From Trogon surrucura (taxonomy: Eukaryota > Chordata > Aves > Trogoniformes > Trogonidae), in NCBI GenBank assembly GCA_020746105.1, contig CM036632.1:1364001-1428000 (forward strand): 64,000 nucleotides of DNA. Reading direction: 5' to 3'. Below the pieces are notes generated by a model. The model was not told where the DNA came from. It was given only the letters and a program-made list of their open reading frames with translations, and searched no databases. This document shows, piece after piece, positions 24,561 to 37,500 of this stretch. The translations under genes and the position numbers were made by a program. Positions within the stretch are counted from its first letter, which is position 1, and each line of letters starts with the position of its first letter.

Positions 24561-27500
24561 CATCCTTCAGGCACACACAGCCTCATCACCTCTGCTCTGC
24601 GGATGGTGAGTGGATGCAGGAGCAGTTCCCTGGGCGAGCAGCGGCTGGGCAGGGACTGCGGCATCACCTGGGGCGTCCCAAGCAGGGCTCAGTCCTTGCC
24701 ACGCTTCTCAAAGCACGGGCTCTTGCAGCCCCTTTCCCTCAGCTGCCAGCTGGGCTCCAGCCCAGCGAGATGAGTGGGATTTACTCCTCCAGACCCGAGG
24801 GTTGCGTAGAGCTGGTGCTTCCGGAGAGGCTCGTGGCAGGACACAAGGTGAGGAAGGTGCGTCGCTTCGCTCCCGTTGCTCCGAGAGGAGCCCGCGGGGA
24901 TGGAGCGACCCGACCTGCTCGTGGTCCTGCGGTGAGAGTCACGTCTGTGTCTGCTTTGTGTCAAACCCGGCCGTCTCCTGGCACAGCTGCCTTGCAAGGG
25001 CACGTGTGAGAGTGCTTTGCAGTTCTCTGGGGAGAGCACAAAGCATACAGAACATTGCAAAAATGCTGGTCTCCTTGCCTTACCATTTTCACGTCAACAA
25101 TTGCAATTTTGCTGCAGGAAGAACAAACATTGAGTTTTATATTTGTGAAAAAAGTCTTTCGGGGCAAATTCCGTAGAGCTAAGACTTGAGCCGGCGTTTG
25201 AGACTCGTGAATTCAGGATGAACAAATAAGTTGTCGTCGTGCTGCGACAGCCTCGGGGGGACGAGGGTGCTCACCGCCGTGTCCCGGTGGTGGTGTGCAG
25301 CTCTCTGCCGGGATCACCGGTTGAGGGAGCTGGAATCCCTCCACCTTGGAAGATCCCCACTTCAGTGCAGTTGAGCCCAGTAGCTGGTGGGGAAGATCTC
25401 CGTGTGCTGTTGCCCTCCTGTCTGCGCTGAAAGGCTGAGAGGCGTTGAGGATGTTCCTCCCAGCCGCAGTGTCTCTGCGCCTCATGCAGGACGACAGTGT
25501 TGCTCCCTGCTCCTGGCACACAGAAACATCGGTGTTTTTTCACATTTCCATAACCCCTGTCGCAAGAACCTCTACTCCCCCCTCTGCACACAAGTGCCAT
25601 TACTTCTTCTGTGCTTCCTAGGAGAGGTGCAAGCCAAAAGACGAAGAACCAGATCAGCAAAACCCTATAATTTTTCCTGGCTCAAGCAGGCGAAAACACG
25701 TAGGGTTTTTCCTTCTCTTTTCTGGAAAGGCTGTTACGTACATCAGGCAGTACCAGCACTGGGCTGCCTTTTATTCCTGGAGACCAGAGAAGTGTTTGCC
25801 ATGGTAACACTCGAGGCAGCGTTTCGGCTCTGCAGGCGACCTCTTGGGCAGTTTGCTGCTCCGTCAGCTGCCGGGGGGCTCCGGAAGCAGCCGCCTTCCT
25901 TGCGTCTCACAACAGAGCTGTGTCCCCCTGTCGCTTGTCCTCTCTGGTTGTGAGGTGTGGAACCGTGCAGCCGGGCTTTTGGTGGGGGCGAGAAATGGGA
26001 GCGTTGCTGGGAGCTGCTGGGAGCATCGCTGGCTGTTGTGGGGGGCATTGCTGGGCGGCTACTGCTCCCAGTGGCCTTCTCTGTGCCTCTGTTTGCTGCT
26101 CGCTTCGGTTGCTGCCTCTCCTCCCTGGTTGCTGCAAAGCTTTAGCCACGGGAAGAGCCAGGGACTGCTGGAGGTGAGATTCAGTGGATGTTTTGGCAGC
26201 GTGTGGAGTGGCGATCGGCAAGGGGGAACTTCTTTCCACTGGAAGATGTGCTTGGGAAGGGACTGAGGCCATCTGGGAAAGGCTCGGGAGTCAGGAGTGG
26301 GGCTGAGAAGATAAGTAAGAACAACTAGTGTTCACGGTGCAGAAAATGAGGCTGAGTCCACCCAAGTGATGCTTCTAGCAGGTTTCAGCAAAGCAAAGAA
26401 AGTACTTGTATAAAGCACCTGAGTTACAGGGCTTGCAGGATCTTGCGGAGCCCAGGCTGGCTCAGGAAGGGCAGCTCGGCATTGTAGAAGATCTCTCTGT
26501 TGGTGGCTTTTAAATAGGAGAGTCTGGTGCAGTCTTGGGCTGCTCGTGCACCTCCCTGAACACCAGGGACCAACCGTCGCTGGGGATGGGATCTGGGGCA
26601 GGGTGGACCCTTGATCCCAGGAGCAGAGCTATTCCCGTGTCCCTGCAGCCACTCCTCCTGTTAAAACACAGTGTCTGGGCCAAAACAGGGCCCAGCCCTG
26701 TCCCCAGAACCCCTGCTTGGGTCACACAAATTGTGTTTCAGGGAAGACAGGTTGGTTAGCAGAGCCCAGCCTGGCTGATCCACCGGGGCTTTTCCCCAAA
26801 GGATGGGGTCTCTCTGTTGCAGATGCTCCCTGTACTCAGCCTGTGTGTTCTGTGGGGCAGGCTCAGCTTGGGAAGATGGGCTGGGAGACAGAAAAGCTTT
26901 TCCCTTGCGTGCAAGCTGCACCCAACAGACCGGAGGACAGATGCTTTATCCTTTCTGTGCTGTGTGGGCCCCTGTGGAGGCTCCTGGACAGGCTCTGGAT
27001 GGTAATACAGCTGTCCCCAAGCTGCAGTCTCTCCCGAGTACCTCTGGAGCTTCGCTGACCCACAAAAATCGTAGCTTTTATCGTGGCTTACAGACCGGCA
27101 GCTTCTTTTCTGCTGAACCGCTGCGACTCTCCGCAGCCCGCACGCAGGCTCCTCTCCGCGCAGACGCTTCCCTCCGTCTGTGGATGCTTTTCCCATTACT
27201 GTTCTGGCTCGGCTCCACGCACCGAAAGGGCTGGGGAAGGCACAAGCCAGCACTGCCCCCCTCCTTTCCCTTCCCTCCCTTTTTTTTCGTGAAATGAAGG
27301 CAGAGCGGGCCCACAAATGACATAATGAGAGCATGACATCAGGCTTGGCAGGCGGAGGCGTGCTATACTCTGCTCGACATTATATGTTCCGTGGAATTAA
27401 GGGGGAAAAAAACACGACAGCAGTGCACCAAAACCAAAAGAGTTTCTCCACCACAGCGCTGCAGAAATAAACTCCCTGGCTGCCCCGGGCTCGCTGCGAA

Positions 27501-28035
27501 GGGACAAAGCTGGTGGCACCGAGCGCTGCCGCTCTCCTCTGCTGGAGGGCAGCAGCTCGGCGAGGGCACGCCGGCGCTCGAGGCTTTTTACCTCCAGAAG
27601 TTACCCGGCCCCATCCACAGATCTCGCTGGTGTTCGCAACCGATTCGTCCTCACCCTCTCCGTGACACGGGCCTCCCGTCATCCCCGCGGGATGCGCAGT
27701 TTCAGGGGAGCTGGTAGCAGGGCTGGGATGGAGCTGAAGGCTCCCAAGGCTTCAGGTTGACGCCCTCATTACCAAATGTTCCCTTATCCAAAGCTTCACC
27801 TTCCCACACAACCAGCTCCACTGCCAGAAGGAGTGTTTTAAAATCTCCCTTTGCCAGGCGTGCGAGTTAAATGTGTCTGGGTTTGCTGGGGCATTCGGGG
27901 AGCTGCAAGGGGAGCTCTCTGCGAGGCAGCTTTTGCACGGTTCTTGTTCTGTACCGTAGTCGTCGGTGGGTTGTGGCGTCCCTCGTCCTGCAGGGAAGCG
28001 GGCCGGCCCTCCCCGCTTCCGCTGGCATCCCCTGG
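24561..28035. other. Non-coding stretch, nothing identified
   Basis: GC-rich unique-looking sequence with degenerate TGCTGGGAGC-like words near 26000-26060. Chance open frames up to 192 codons (minus strand, 26756-27334) lack domains. Confidence 0.6.
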
Positions 28036-28110
28036 CCCCATTTCACGGGTCTGGAAACTGAGGCAGGATGGAGAAGTCGTGACTTGCCCGCAGCTGCCCT
28101 CTTCCAGGCA
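28036..28110. repeat. MIR-like SINE relic
   Basis: The order CCCATTTCACGGGTCTGGAA, then ACTGAGGCAGG, then GTGACTTGCCCGCAGCT follows the core of MIR-type ancient SINEs as I recall it ('cccattttacagatgaggaaactgaggc...agtgacttgcccaaggtca'). Short and diverged. Confidence 0.55.
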
Positions 28111-31100
28111 GCACAGTGTGTTCTCAATATCCCCCATGGCAACACTAAACGAAATTTGTCTCTCTTCTGGTGGAGAGGGCGGCAGCCTGTGTGCAGGGTG
28201 CGTTTCAATGGAGAGCCTTGTTTTCTGCTGGCTTCAGCTCCGCTTTGAACCTGCTCCGAATATCCTCCAGCCTGGCAGCGGGCTGGGAAAACACACTCGT
28301 GGCAGTTTGTGGCACAGAGAGGCTGAACTCTGTCCCGCAGCCTTTGCGTCGGGTTTTATTGCTCAGTATTTCCTGATTATTCTTTTTTTTTTCCTTGCAA
28401 CTAGCTTGGTTCACAGCTGTCTTTCCCATGCCAGGAAGGCATAACAGGATTTTCCATACAAGTCCGAGTGGGACCAGTGGGAGAAGGTCCCAGCTCAGTG
28501 ACTTGTGGCTGGAGGTCATTCCTTGCTTCTCCAAGCTGTCCTGTCAAGACGAGCTCTGCTTCTCCTGCATGCTCAGCACCAAGGGGGTCTGGGGAGGCTG
28601 AAAACTGGGATGTTTTATACTGGTTCATCCTCAGGTCATGAAGGCAAGTGTGGAAAATAGGAAGGGAACCGGGCTCTGGTTTGTCAGCACCGGTGAGTTG
28701 CCATCTGGTGCCCAGTCTGGATGGAGGACGACAACATCTGCGGGTGCTGGATGGGAGCTCAGGCCGTGGGGAATGGAACGTGGCAGCCGAGGTCTTGGGA
28801 TCTCTTGCCAAGCCTGTGAGTTGTAGTTAAGCGACAGAGTGTCAGGGTACGGACAGAGCTTGGGTTAGTTACAACCTCCAAGGGTTCAGAGCGGGCTTTG
28901 GATGACTGGAGTGGGTGCGGGGTAGGTGGGTGAGCTCAGGTGGTGGGTGCTCTCTGGCCACCTCCTCTGGATGTGTGGGGAACCACGGCCGGGTTGTGCT
29001 GTCGGGAGCCCTCTCAGTGCCTGCCGCCCAGCCAGGCAGTGACATCTAGCGTTGGTCCCAATGCTCGGTGTAGAAGCAGCTCTGAGCAGGGAATTGTTGC
29101 CTGTATTTGCCTTTCAGCCCTTTGCAGAGGCCGGTGGGAGCAGCTCTGCCACTGAGCATCTTCCTGGAGCGGGTACCGGGTCACGGTCACCCCTGGTCCT
29201 GCTCTCGGGTGGGAATGGAGCTGACCGACCTCCGGGAGCAAAGGATTTGGGTTCTCAGCCTTAGCTTAATCTCAAGTTTAAAAGCTTTTCCTGAGGTGAA
29301 ATGGAAATAATGATAAGGGGTGTTTGTAAAGGGCTGGGGAAGGCTCAGCACCAACCCTCGGTGCCTGGCGCTGTGGCAGAGGGAGGAACAGACCTGCCCT
29401 GATGGAGTTCTTCACCTTGGGAAGCAGCAAGGTGCGAGAGGTGGAAAGCAAGCTGCAGAGAGCTGTGGGGAGGGCGGCTGGGCTTGGGGCTGGGGGTGCC
29501 AGGACCCTGCCTGGCTCAGGTCTCATCTGTGACAGTGAGAACTTCACCCTGCCCTGCCCACCCGGTTCTCCACGCAGCCGAGCAGCGCTTTGGAAGAGGC
29601 GCTTTGCAATGGCAAAGCCCTGATTTTGTAGCAGCAGAATGGTTTGGAGGTCTTTGCTGTCTGGGCAAGGAGCAAAAAGGCATCAGAGCTGAAACACCAC
29701 TCCCTTCTGTCTTGGGCTTGAGCTGCTGCCTGAAAACTGAATGGGTTATTTCCAGGTATTTCAAAGGAAGAGAGAAATACTTGTGCTGGTCTCCCAGTAA
29801 GGTAACTGGTTGGTGGACTGGTCCTTTCCCAAACTGGTCGGACAACGGAGGGAGGTGCAGGGGCAGAGGAGTACGATTTACAGAAGATGCCCAAGGCGAG
29901 GTGGAGCAGGAGCCTCCTCGAGGAGGGACCCGACCTGGCTGGCAGCAGCGGGGATTCCAGTCCGAGCTGTCCCGGGTGTTTGTCTCACAAGTGGCAGCTG
30001 GAAACGGGTTTGGAGGTGACTTTCCTGTCCCCTGTGCAGGATGTGACTCCCCTGTGGCCTGTGTCAGTTCAGCAGAGGGTGCTCTGTGCTCTCTGACTGT
30101 TGTCCCAACTACCCCAAGACAAAAGAACACTGCAGTTGGGTGGTTTTGCGAGCATCCTTTTTTTTAAGTGCGTTTGTTGAGCTTTTGTTTTGCACATTTC
30201 TTGGACTTCTTCAGTGGCGTTGCTGGTGAACTCTTCCGAATCCGCTCTCGGCTTGGCAAAGAACTCCTGGACAGCAAGATCAGGGAAAATAAACCTTTTA
30301 AAGAGACATCCATCCCTGCTGCTTATCCCCAGAGTTTCCTGGAATCATACGTCATTTTCCTGCCGGTTTGGCAGAATTCTTTTCGTTTGAGTTGAAATGT
30401 CAGATCGAACCAAGAATGAATTGATGAGGGGATAAGAAGGAGAGGTGAGACAGCAAGGAGAAATTACGGGAGGTGCTTTGAGGAGAGAGGCGAGAAAGGA
30501 GGCGGGCAGGATGACGTCTCCGTTGACTCGGCGCGGCCGTGAGCCCAGCCCTGTCACCTCCTGGGGCTCTGCCAGGAATCCCTGAAGGATAACGACCTTC
30601 GCATGGGCTCGCAATAAGTGTTTTGATGCTGCTAAAGGAAGGTTTTGGCCAAAGGAAATTCGTCTGAAACCAAAGAGCGAAGTTTATCGGGAGCAAGATG
30701 GGTCTGTCGGTGAAACTTGCCCTTTTTAGCCGATTTTAAAATCGAAGAAGATGATGTGGGGTGAAAAGGGAGAGCTGGGCAGGAGGACAGGCACAGATTT
30801 GCTTTGGATGGGTTAAAGGCTATTTGCGTTACGGGGAGCGATGAGAGATTTTTTTCAGCGGTGTTCCTTTTGTAAGGGCAATCTAACCTGTTTTTAAACG
30901 GAAAATGTTCTTTGTTACTTCTTCTTTCTTTTTAAGCTTTTCCAAAGAGAGACAAAACGATCTTCAGAATATAAGAGTTGAACGCATCGGTTGTGTAATT
31001 AAAGAGAAAGGGACTTGGAAGCTCCTCTTACAGTTTTCTCTGAGTTAATTACTACTTGAGTCTAAATTATTTCTTAATGACTTCTTTGAACATACATTAG

Positions 31101-31428
31101 ACTTGAATATTTTTTTTAAAAGGATGCATCAAATTTTGTAATACGTTTGTCATGTCTGTAATTACTTCAGACATGCCGCAGAGTACAATGCATATAATGA
31201 TAGTCCTAATCTCCATCTGCACGTTCTACAAAGCTTCGAGCAGCAAATGCTTTGTGGCTGGGAAAGGTGTTTTCTTTGGCTGGGACAAACCCTCCACTTC
31301 AACACACTGAAACCTCCCGCCCTGGAGCCTGGAGGGAGTTTGGAGAGAGGGTCTTCCGAGGTCTAATAATGGAGGAGCGACAAAATGAAGTTGAACAAAA
31401 GCTGAAAATTGCGTTTTCTTTCCCCCAG
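28111..31428. other. Non-coding stretch before exon 2
   Basis: Mostly unique. 29285-29430 has words that recall an old MIR-type repeat (aaatggaaataatgataagg, gtgcctggcgctgtg), but the match is too weak for a firm call. 30840-31250 is clearly more AT-rich than its surroundings and contains an inverted repeat at 31151-31175. Exon 2 begins at 31429 after a pyrimidine tract. Confidence 0.55.
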
Positions 31429-31500
31429 GGATCTTTCCAATAACGAGATCGGTGGTTTAGATGTTCAGATGTTCGAGAGCCTGACTTCTCTGGTGAAACT
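31429..31500 (+). CDS. PKD1: PKD1 exon 2: leucine-rich repeat
   Basis: A 72-base exon, the length of one 24-residue LRR. It follows a pyrimidine tract ending cccccag and ends before gtgagt. The first base completes a split Leu codon; the peptide starts DLSNNEIGGLDVQMF and continues to a split Leu, the LxxLxLxxNxI pattern of an extracellular LRR. Human exon 2 is also 72 bases and encodes the first full LRR. Extracellular; the LRRs are thought to bind matrix and carbohydrate ligands. Confidence 0.93.
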
Positions 31501-34500
31501 GTGAGTACACGCCGCGCCCCTCCAGTCCTCCAGCCCGCGCTGGTGACCCTGCTTGAGCGGGGGGGTTGGATCAGTTGACTTCCAGAGGTCCCTTCTCACC
31601 TCGGCCACGCTATGGTTCTGCCGTGATTCTGGGCGTTTTGTCTTACACACGTGGCTTTTGAGACTTGAGGTGCTCCGAGGGCACCGAGTACCCAAGCAGA
31701 GCTCGTGGTGGAGGTTGATGATAAGTGTAATCCAGGGAGTTGTTCCCGGTGTGATGAACTGTCATTTTCCCCTCTTTTACAGAGATATAAGCCACAACAA
31801 GATTTCTACATTAGAAGATGGAATATTTGATAATTTATTTAATTTAAGTGAAATGTAAGTTTGTCCCTCTTCGTTTCCCGGTTCTTTCTTTAGACCTTTC
31901 CTTGAAGCAGCTCCTCCCTTCCCGCTGGGGTGGGCTGGGGGTCCTGGGGAGATCCGGGGCACGTACCCAACCGAGCAGCTGCCCTTTGGATTCTCTCCAG
32001 TTTCTTCTTCAAGCTGTGTCCTGCTCCTGGGTGCCCTTCAAGCCTAACCTCTTCCTAGGCTTTGTTTCTGTCTCCTGAAATCCTCCAACCTCTGCCACTG
32101 CCTTCTGGGCTTCTCTGCTTCTCTCCCACACCCGCTCTCCTGAGGTTCTTGTCTCTGCCCATGCTCTGGGTCACGTGTAATGTTCCTGCTTGTGCGGTCA
32201 CACCTTGGGACCGGCGGATCTAAATGAAAAAATCACCGACCTGCAACACGGGAGACCCTGACCGAGGTGTCAAAACCATGCATAAAAATGTTCTCCCTAA
32301 GTGATTCCAGTTCTCATGCCCGTAGTGGTTTTTAATTGAAGTAATTAAATCCTGCCATGTGAAGGGTAGCAAGGGGAAGCCACACATTTCCCAGAGAGAT
32401 CAGTATCTGAACCAGCCAAAGGATTAACCCTGCGCTAAGCAAGCCAGAAAAAAACCCTCAGCCACACGTTCTCCCCGAAGACAGGACACAAGGGGCATTT
32501 CCACCTCGGCGTTTTTGCTTACGAGCGACTCTGGGAAGGCAGAAAGGTCCCAGCGAGTCTGTCCCTGCCCAGGCTGTCGGTAGGAACCCCCGGCTGAGCC
32601 CAGCCCCGCTGGCGGCAGCTCAAGGAGCAGCTTTCCATCCCCGTCCCCTTCGCAGCTGAACGCCGAAGGCTGTAATTTGGATCAGGCTTAGCTGCAATTA
32701 AAGTTTCCATCTTTTCTCTAAGCTGCCACATGGAAAGATTACCATTGACTTTGCGTTTCTTTTTTTTTTTTTTTTGACAGATCAGTTTTATTCTCTCCGC
32801 TGTTTTTTGGCGGAGCTGTAAATAGTCCCCTGTAGCTGGAGAGGCTGCCGTTACACCCAGCGGCTGTTAGATGGCAGGCTGTTTTAGATATAAGATGGTG
32901 TCTGTAATTTGCTTCTAATTGCAACAATTATTCGTAGAGTTAAAAAAGTACTTGGAGTACTTGCCTAATTCTAGCCTCTAGAAAAATCATGTTAATTATT
33001 GCTTGATTCCCTATTCATTAACTCCCCTCGCAGTTCTTTCTGAAGCGTTTCGGTGGAGTGGCGCAGATGGGAACCGTGAGGGATCCGCGCGCTGCTCTAA
33101 TTAACACTGAGCACATGTCGAGTCAATGCCTAACTTCTGTCTGATCTCCCCGTTGCAGAAACTTAAGTTGGAATCCGTTTGTTTGTGACTGCAAGCTTGC
33201 CTGGTTGCCCCGCTGGGTGGAAGACAGACGAGTGGAAGTTGTTGAGGCGTCAGATACGAGGTGTGCCCACCCCGCCGAGGTGGCAAACCTCTCCCTCTTC
33301 GAGGTCTCGTTCGTCAATGCCACGTGCGGTAAGGAAACGCTGCGGGCTGTGGAGCAGGAGATGGCTAAACTGGTGGAAACAAACGGCCCGAGAGCAGTTG
33401 GGGATCGAGTCTAGACCTCTTTAGACCTCAGGTCACCAGTTCTGATTTGATTAAGCGAGTACTGGTAGCGTATGACTGTACCCTGATGCCTTAAGGATTG
33501 AGTCAGTCACACCAGAGCTGAGATCAGCAAACTCATTAGAGACCAAGCTTCAGGCAACTATCAGATGACACGAGCTCCGTGACCTCCAGCCGTGGGCTTG
33601 CATTCTTTCACGCTTTTAACTTTAGGCAGTGAAATCTCACTGGAGTGGATGGGGCCTGAGGACACGCTAGGTCGAATCTTTGCAGGCGACAGGGCTCCAC
33701 GTCAGGAGTGTTGGAAGAACACTGCCCCAGTCTTAGCCCGTCGCCTGCTCTGGGTGCATTCCTCTGACTGCCTTACAGCAGCACCTTGCAGGAATTATCA
33801 AGGGGAATAACGCCGGTGCTGTTGTTCACCTTCATAATTAGTTTTTCCCCTCTTGAACTGGTTCAAGTTAGAGTGAAAGCAGTAACGTGAGGCTGTCTTC
33901 TGGGGGATTCGGTGTAATGGGAGCAGGCTGGGGACAGCCTACCAGCTACTGACAGTTGTTACTGAGCGGCAGGGAATGAAGAAGTGTGACCGGGCTGGTG
34001 TTGAAAAACAAAGTAGTTCCCATGCTGTGGTCTTCCTCGTGGGACCTTTCTTAAGAAAAGCAGCTCGACGTTTGCAGGAAGGCCGTGGAGAAAGCGGACC
34101 GGCTGGATGGATTCGATATGGGAAGATCACACGAGGCCGGAGCTGTTGAGATGTTTGGGGGGAGATGTTGTAGCAACCAGCAGAAACAGAGGAGCAAACA
34201 CAGCTCGGCTGCGTGGGCAGCGCTGGGGAGGAGGCCAGGCAGTCCCAGCTGGGCTGCGGCTGTGCTCGCGGCTCCGCGCTTGTGGCAGAGGCACGTCCCA
34301 CCCCTCGCAAGCTGGGGAGGGGGAAGGAGGCTCGAGGGAATGAGCTGTTGGTCTGAGAACGGGGCAGTCGCGGCTGCCAGGCGCCTGCGTGTGTGCATTT
34401 GCGCTCCCTGTCACCGGGCTTGTCTTGTTGCGGTGCATCCTTCCCGCGAATGCGTGCACGTGCGTCCTTCCACACCCCGCGGGTGGCATCGCCCTCTTCT

Positions 34501-37500
34501 CTGGCACCAGATTTTGCCTGCAGATGGGTGGGGAGCTCTTGGCTTTCCCCAAGATTGCGGGGTCTGCTCAGCTCCAGCGTGGGCTGGATGGAGAGCCTGG
34601 TGGAGTTTCCCCTCATGGGTCACTCTGCCCAAGTTTGGTCGTAGACTGGTTGCTGGAAGCCCCAGGAGGGATGGGGTGAAACGTACTGCACCAGACCAAG
34701 GCAGGGTATGGCTGAGGGACAGCTTTTGTCTCGCTCTTCCTTGGTGGCTACTCCTCTGGGCTCCTTTGAGGGTCAGACTCAGCAGCTCCACGTCCCGCGG
34801 GACTGTCAGGCTCTCCAAAGAGCCGTTCTATTTACTGAGTGTTGCTGCTCCATAAATCTCCGTGCCGGGCTTGTTGTTTCTGTCATCACTAATTAGCACA
34901 AAGAGTTTGGAAATCCTTGCTGAGGGTTTGAAGACTTCCCAGGCAAGTCTCAAAAAGGAAATGCTTGGAGCAGGAGCTGCCCAGGAGAAATCCATTCCCA
35001 GGAGTGTGGGGTGGTGTCTCCTGGAGGGTTAAGTTGTGGCTTCACAGTGTTGGTTTGCGAGAGGATCTTCTCTTCTCTCCTCCAGGAGCTCGATACATAA
35101 CGTGTCTGACAAGCAACCACACAGAAGGGGCCGAACTCCTCATCCTCTTCACGTCTGTTCACCCCGGGAACCTCACTGAGGAGACCTGTGGTGCCCTCTG
35201 TTATGCCCAAGACCAGGAATATGGGGGTTTCAGCACCCAAGGGCAGTGTTTGTGTGGTACTGCCCACGAAACAAACTCTTCCACTGGCTGTTTGCCGTTT
35301 TGCACTGAGCGTTTGTCCGGGGAGGCCTGTGGTGGCCCATCGCTCGTCCCCAACCCCTTCCAGGCCCAGCTGCCTGTGTCCTTCACGGGACTCCAGCCCC
35401 GGTACAGCCTCCACCAGCCCGTGCTCTTCAACGTCAGTATTCCCATTGCTGTCAGCACTTTACTGTGGGAATTTGGGGACCAGACAGAGGTTCTCAACAC
35501 CACTGGAAATGCAGCTCTCCACACGTATGCCTTGCCTGGGCAGTACAACGTCACTGCCACCATCTCCGTGGGCACCAAGGTCTTAGACGTGCAGGCAGAG
35601 ATTGAGGTGGTGGCTTCACCCCAGCAGTTAGAACTTCAGTGTCCTTCCTTGGTCAAGACAAATGAGAGTCTGGACATACGGATCCGCAACAGAGGCGGCA
35701 CCGGCCTCGCCGTGCTGTACGGTATCACCGCGGAGGCCGGAGAGCTGGGGAGAGGTAAGCAGGGTGGTGCTGGGTGGTGCTGGGCAAAGGAGGGGTGGCA
35801 CTGGGTCCTGGGCATTGTCTTTCCATTCCTTCCTCACAAAGAGTAAGGGATGACTTCTCTGGGCACTCCTTGCTCCCCTGACTGACCGGGCGGAGTTTTA
35901 CACTGTCCTGGTCCAAGAAGACGAAGTGCAGCGTGCACTTCAACAGCAGAGGGGTTTTATGGGCTTTGAGAAGGACGGGACGTTCCTGGAGCTCCGCTCC
36001 CCAGCTTTTGTTGGGGTGTGTGGGCCCACAGAAAAGGTGTCATGCTTGTGTTGTTCTACCTCATGCAGCAGTTCACCCCATGTGTCCTCCTGATGGCTTG
36101 GTTTTCCCGGGCAATAACCACTGCTATCAGCTGGTGGTGGAGAAGGCTGAGTGGAAGGAGGCCCAGCAGCACTGCCAGGATCACGGCAACGGAGACTTGG
36201 CTTTCGTGAGCAGCCCCGAGATCCAGAGCTTCTTGGTTGCTCGTGTCATCAGGTAAACAAGGAGGATAAGGGTTAAGATTTCCTCTGTTTCTGGGGTCGC
36301 TTCTGCAGAGGGGTCCAGAGCCTGGCAGCAGTCAGCCCTGGAGAGACCTCTCCAGTCATGCTGGAGAGACACACGGGCTGAGTAGGGGGAGATGGTGGGG
36401 ATGAGGCTGCTGAACAGAGGAGGAGAACTAAGCAGAGCCTGAGCCCTTGCTGAACTTGGCTTCTTTGCTTAAAGGCTGTGGAGGGAAGAAGAGGAGTAGT
36501 GTGGAAAGGCTGGAAGGTGGAACTGGGAGATGCGGGATTGCTGGTGGTGGGCATCTTGTGCCCTATGTTTGTGCCTGTGGGTGCATCTGAAATGGTGCAG
36601 AGAGGTGCAAGGTCAGGAGCAAACGGGGCTGGGCTGAGCAGACCTTCCACCTGCAGACTCGGGTGGGGCGGTGGAGAGGTTCTGGTGCCTGGGGGTAACC
36701 TTGCACCCAGCTTCCTCCATCAGCCCCATCACAGCTGGAGTGTCCCGTGTGTGACACGGTGACACTGTGAGGAGCCTGACCCGGTGCTGCCACCCCGCTC
36801 CCAGCTGGGATTCTGCGCCCTCCCAGACGCAGCTGCAGCCTGGAGCCCAGACCCCTTCCCCTCTTTTTTCTCCTCCTGAGAAGGAGCAGCGCTCCTCGCC
36901 GAGGGTCAGGCTCCGGCAGCATCTGTTCCACCTCAGGACTTGGGCTTTGTAAACAGAGAGCACAGAAAGTGTCAGCCTTTGATTAAATGCACTCCTCGAA
37001 GTGCCCTTTCTGCAACCAGCCGCCTTGGCGGGGAGCACGACCAGGAGAGCTTTCAGGGCCCTGACAGCTCCTGTCAGCGCTCCCAGATGCAGATGTCGGA
37101 GATGGCCTCTTAATAAACACATCCCAGAAAACACATGCGAAGGGAGCAGCTGCTGCTGACGTAGCCTCTGAGCGGTCCCGCTGAATATCTGACAGCCCCC
37201 TTCTCCCGTTTCTTGTATCCTTGCCCTGCTCCCTTCTCGCTGGGGTTTAGCCTGAGATTGCAAACATGTGGTCCCTGCTCCGGGGAAGAGGAGTCTGTCC
37301 CTCTCGGCGGGTTGGGGACTGGTCACTCGGTGCTCTGATTTACCAGGCGTTGCGTGCGGGGCTGTCGATGGGCTGCAGCACAAGGAAATCATGAGACCTC
37401 AGAAGGGAACAAGCAGCCCAAGCTGTTTCCCAGCTGCTACCTCGCGTTGCTCTCTTCCCCGGCCCCCTTTATTTCTTGTATTTATTTTATTAATCCATTC

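Larger units (their letters stand above)
1..31428 (+). other. PKD1: Presumed PKD1 intron 1, possibly with 5' flank
   Basis: No coding exon with a recognisable product was found on either strand here. Exon 2 needs an upstream exon 1 with a signal peptide and a Cys-rich LRR N-cap ending two bases into a Leu codon. No such stretch followed by a GT donor could be recognised, so exon 1 probably lies before position 1. The sequence is mostly unique, of mixed GC content, with scattered repeats listed separately. Whether it is all intron cannot be proved from this window. Confidence 0.6.

Noticed and set aside
24100..24667. Three overlapping minus-strand open frames of 113-159 codons encoding His/Gly/Pro-rich repeats
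   Set aside because: They are a by-product of the 20-bp minisatellite, which lacks antisense stops in every phase.
24903..24931. Short ATG frame followed by a gtgaga donor, considered as PKD1 exon 1
   Set aside because: Only about ten codons, no Cys-rich LRR N-cap, and the wrong residues before the junction with exon 2.
26311..26440. Possible MIR remnant (agaaaatgaggctgag)
   Set aside because: Only one short word matches; the neighbouring blocks of the family are missing.
34085..34855. 256-codon open frame on + in intron 4, with overlapping frames on the other strand
   Set aside because: GC-rich intron. Several frames are open at once and none resembles a protein family.
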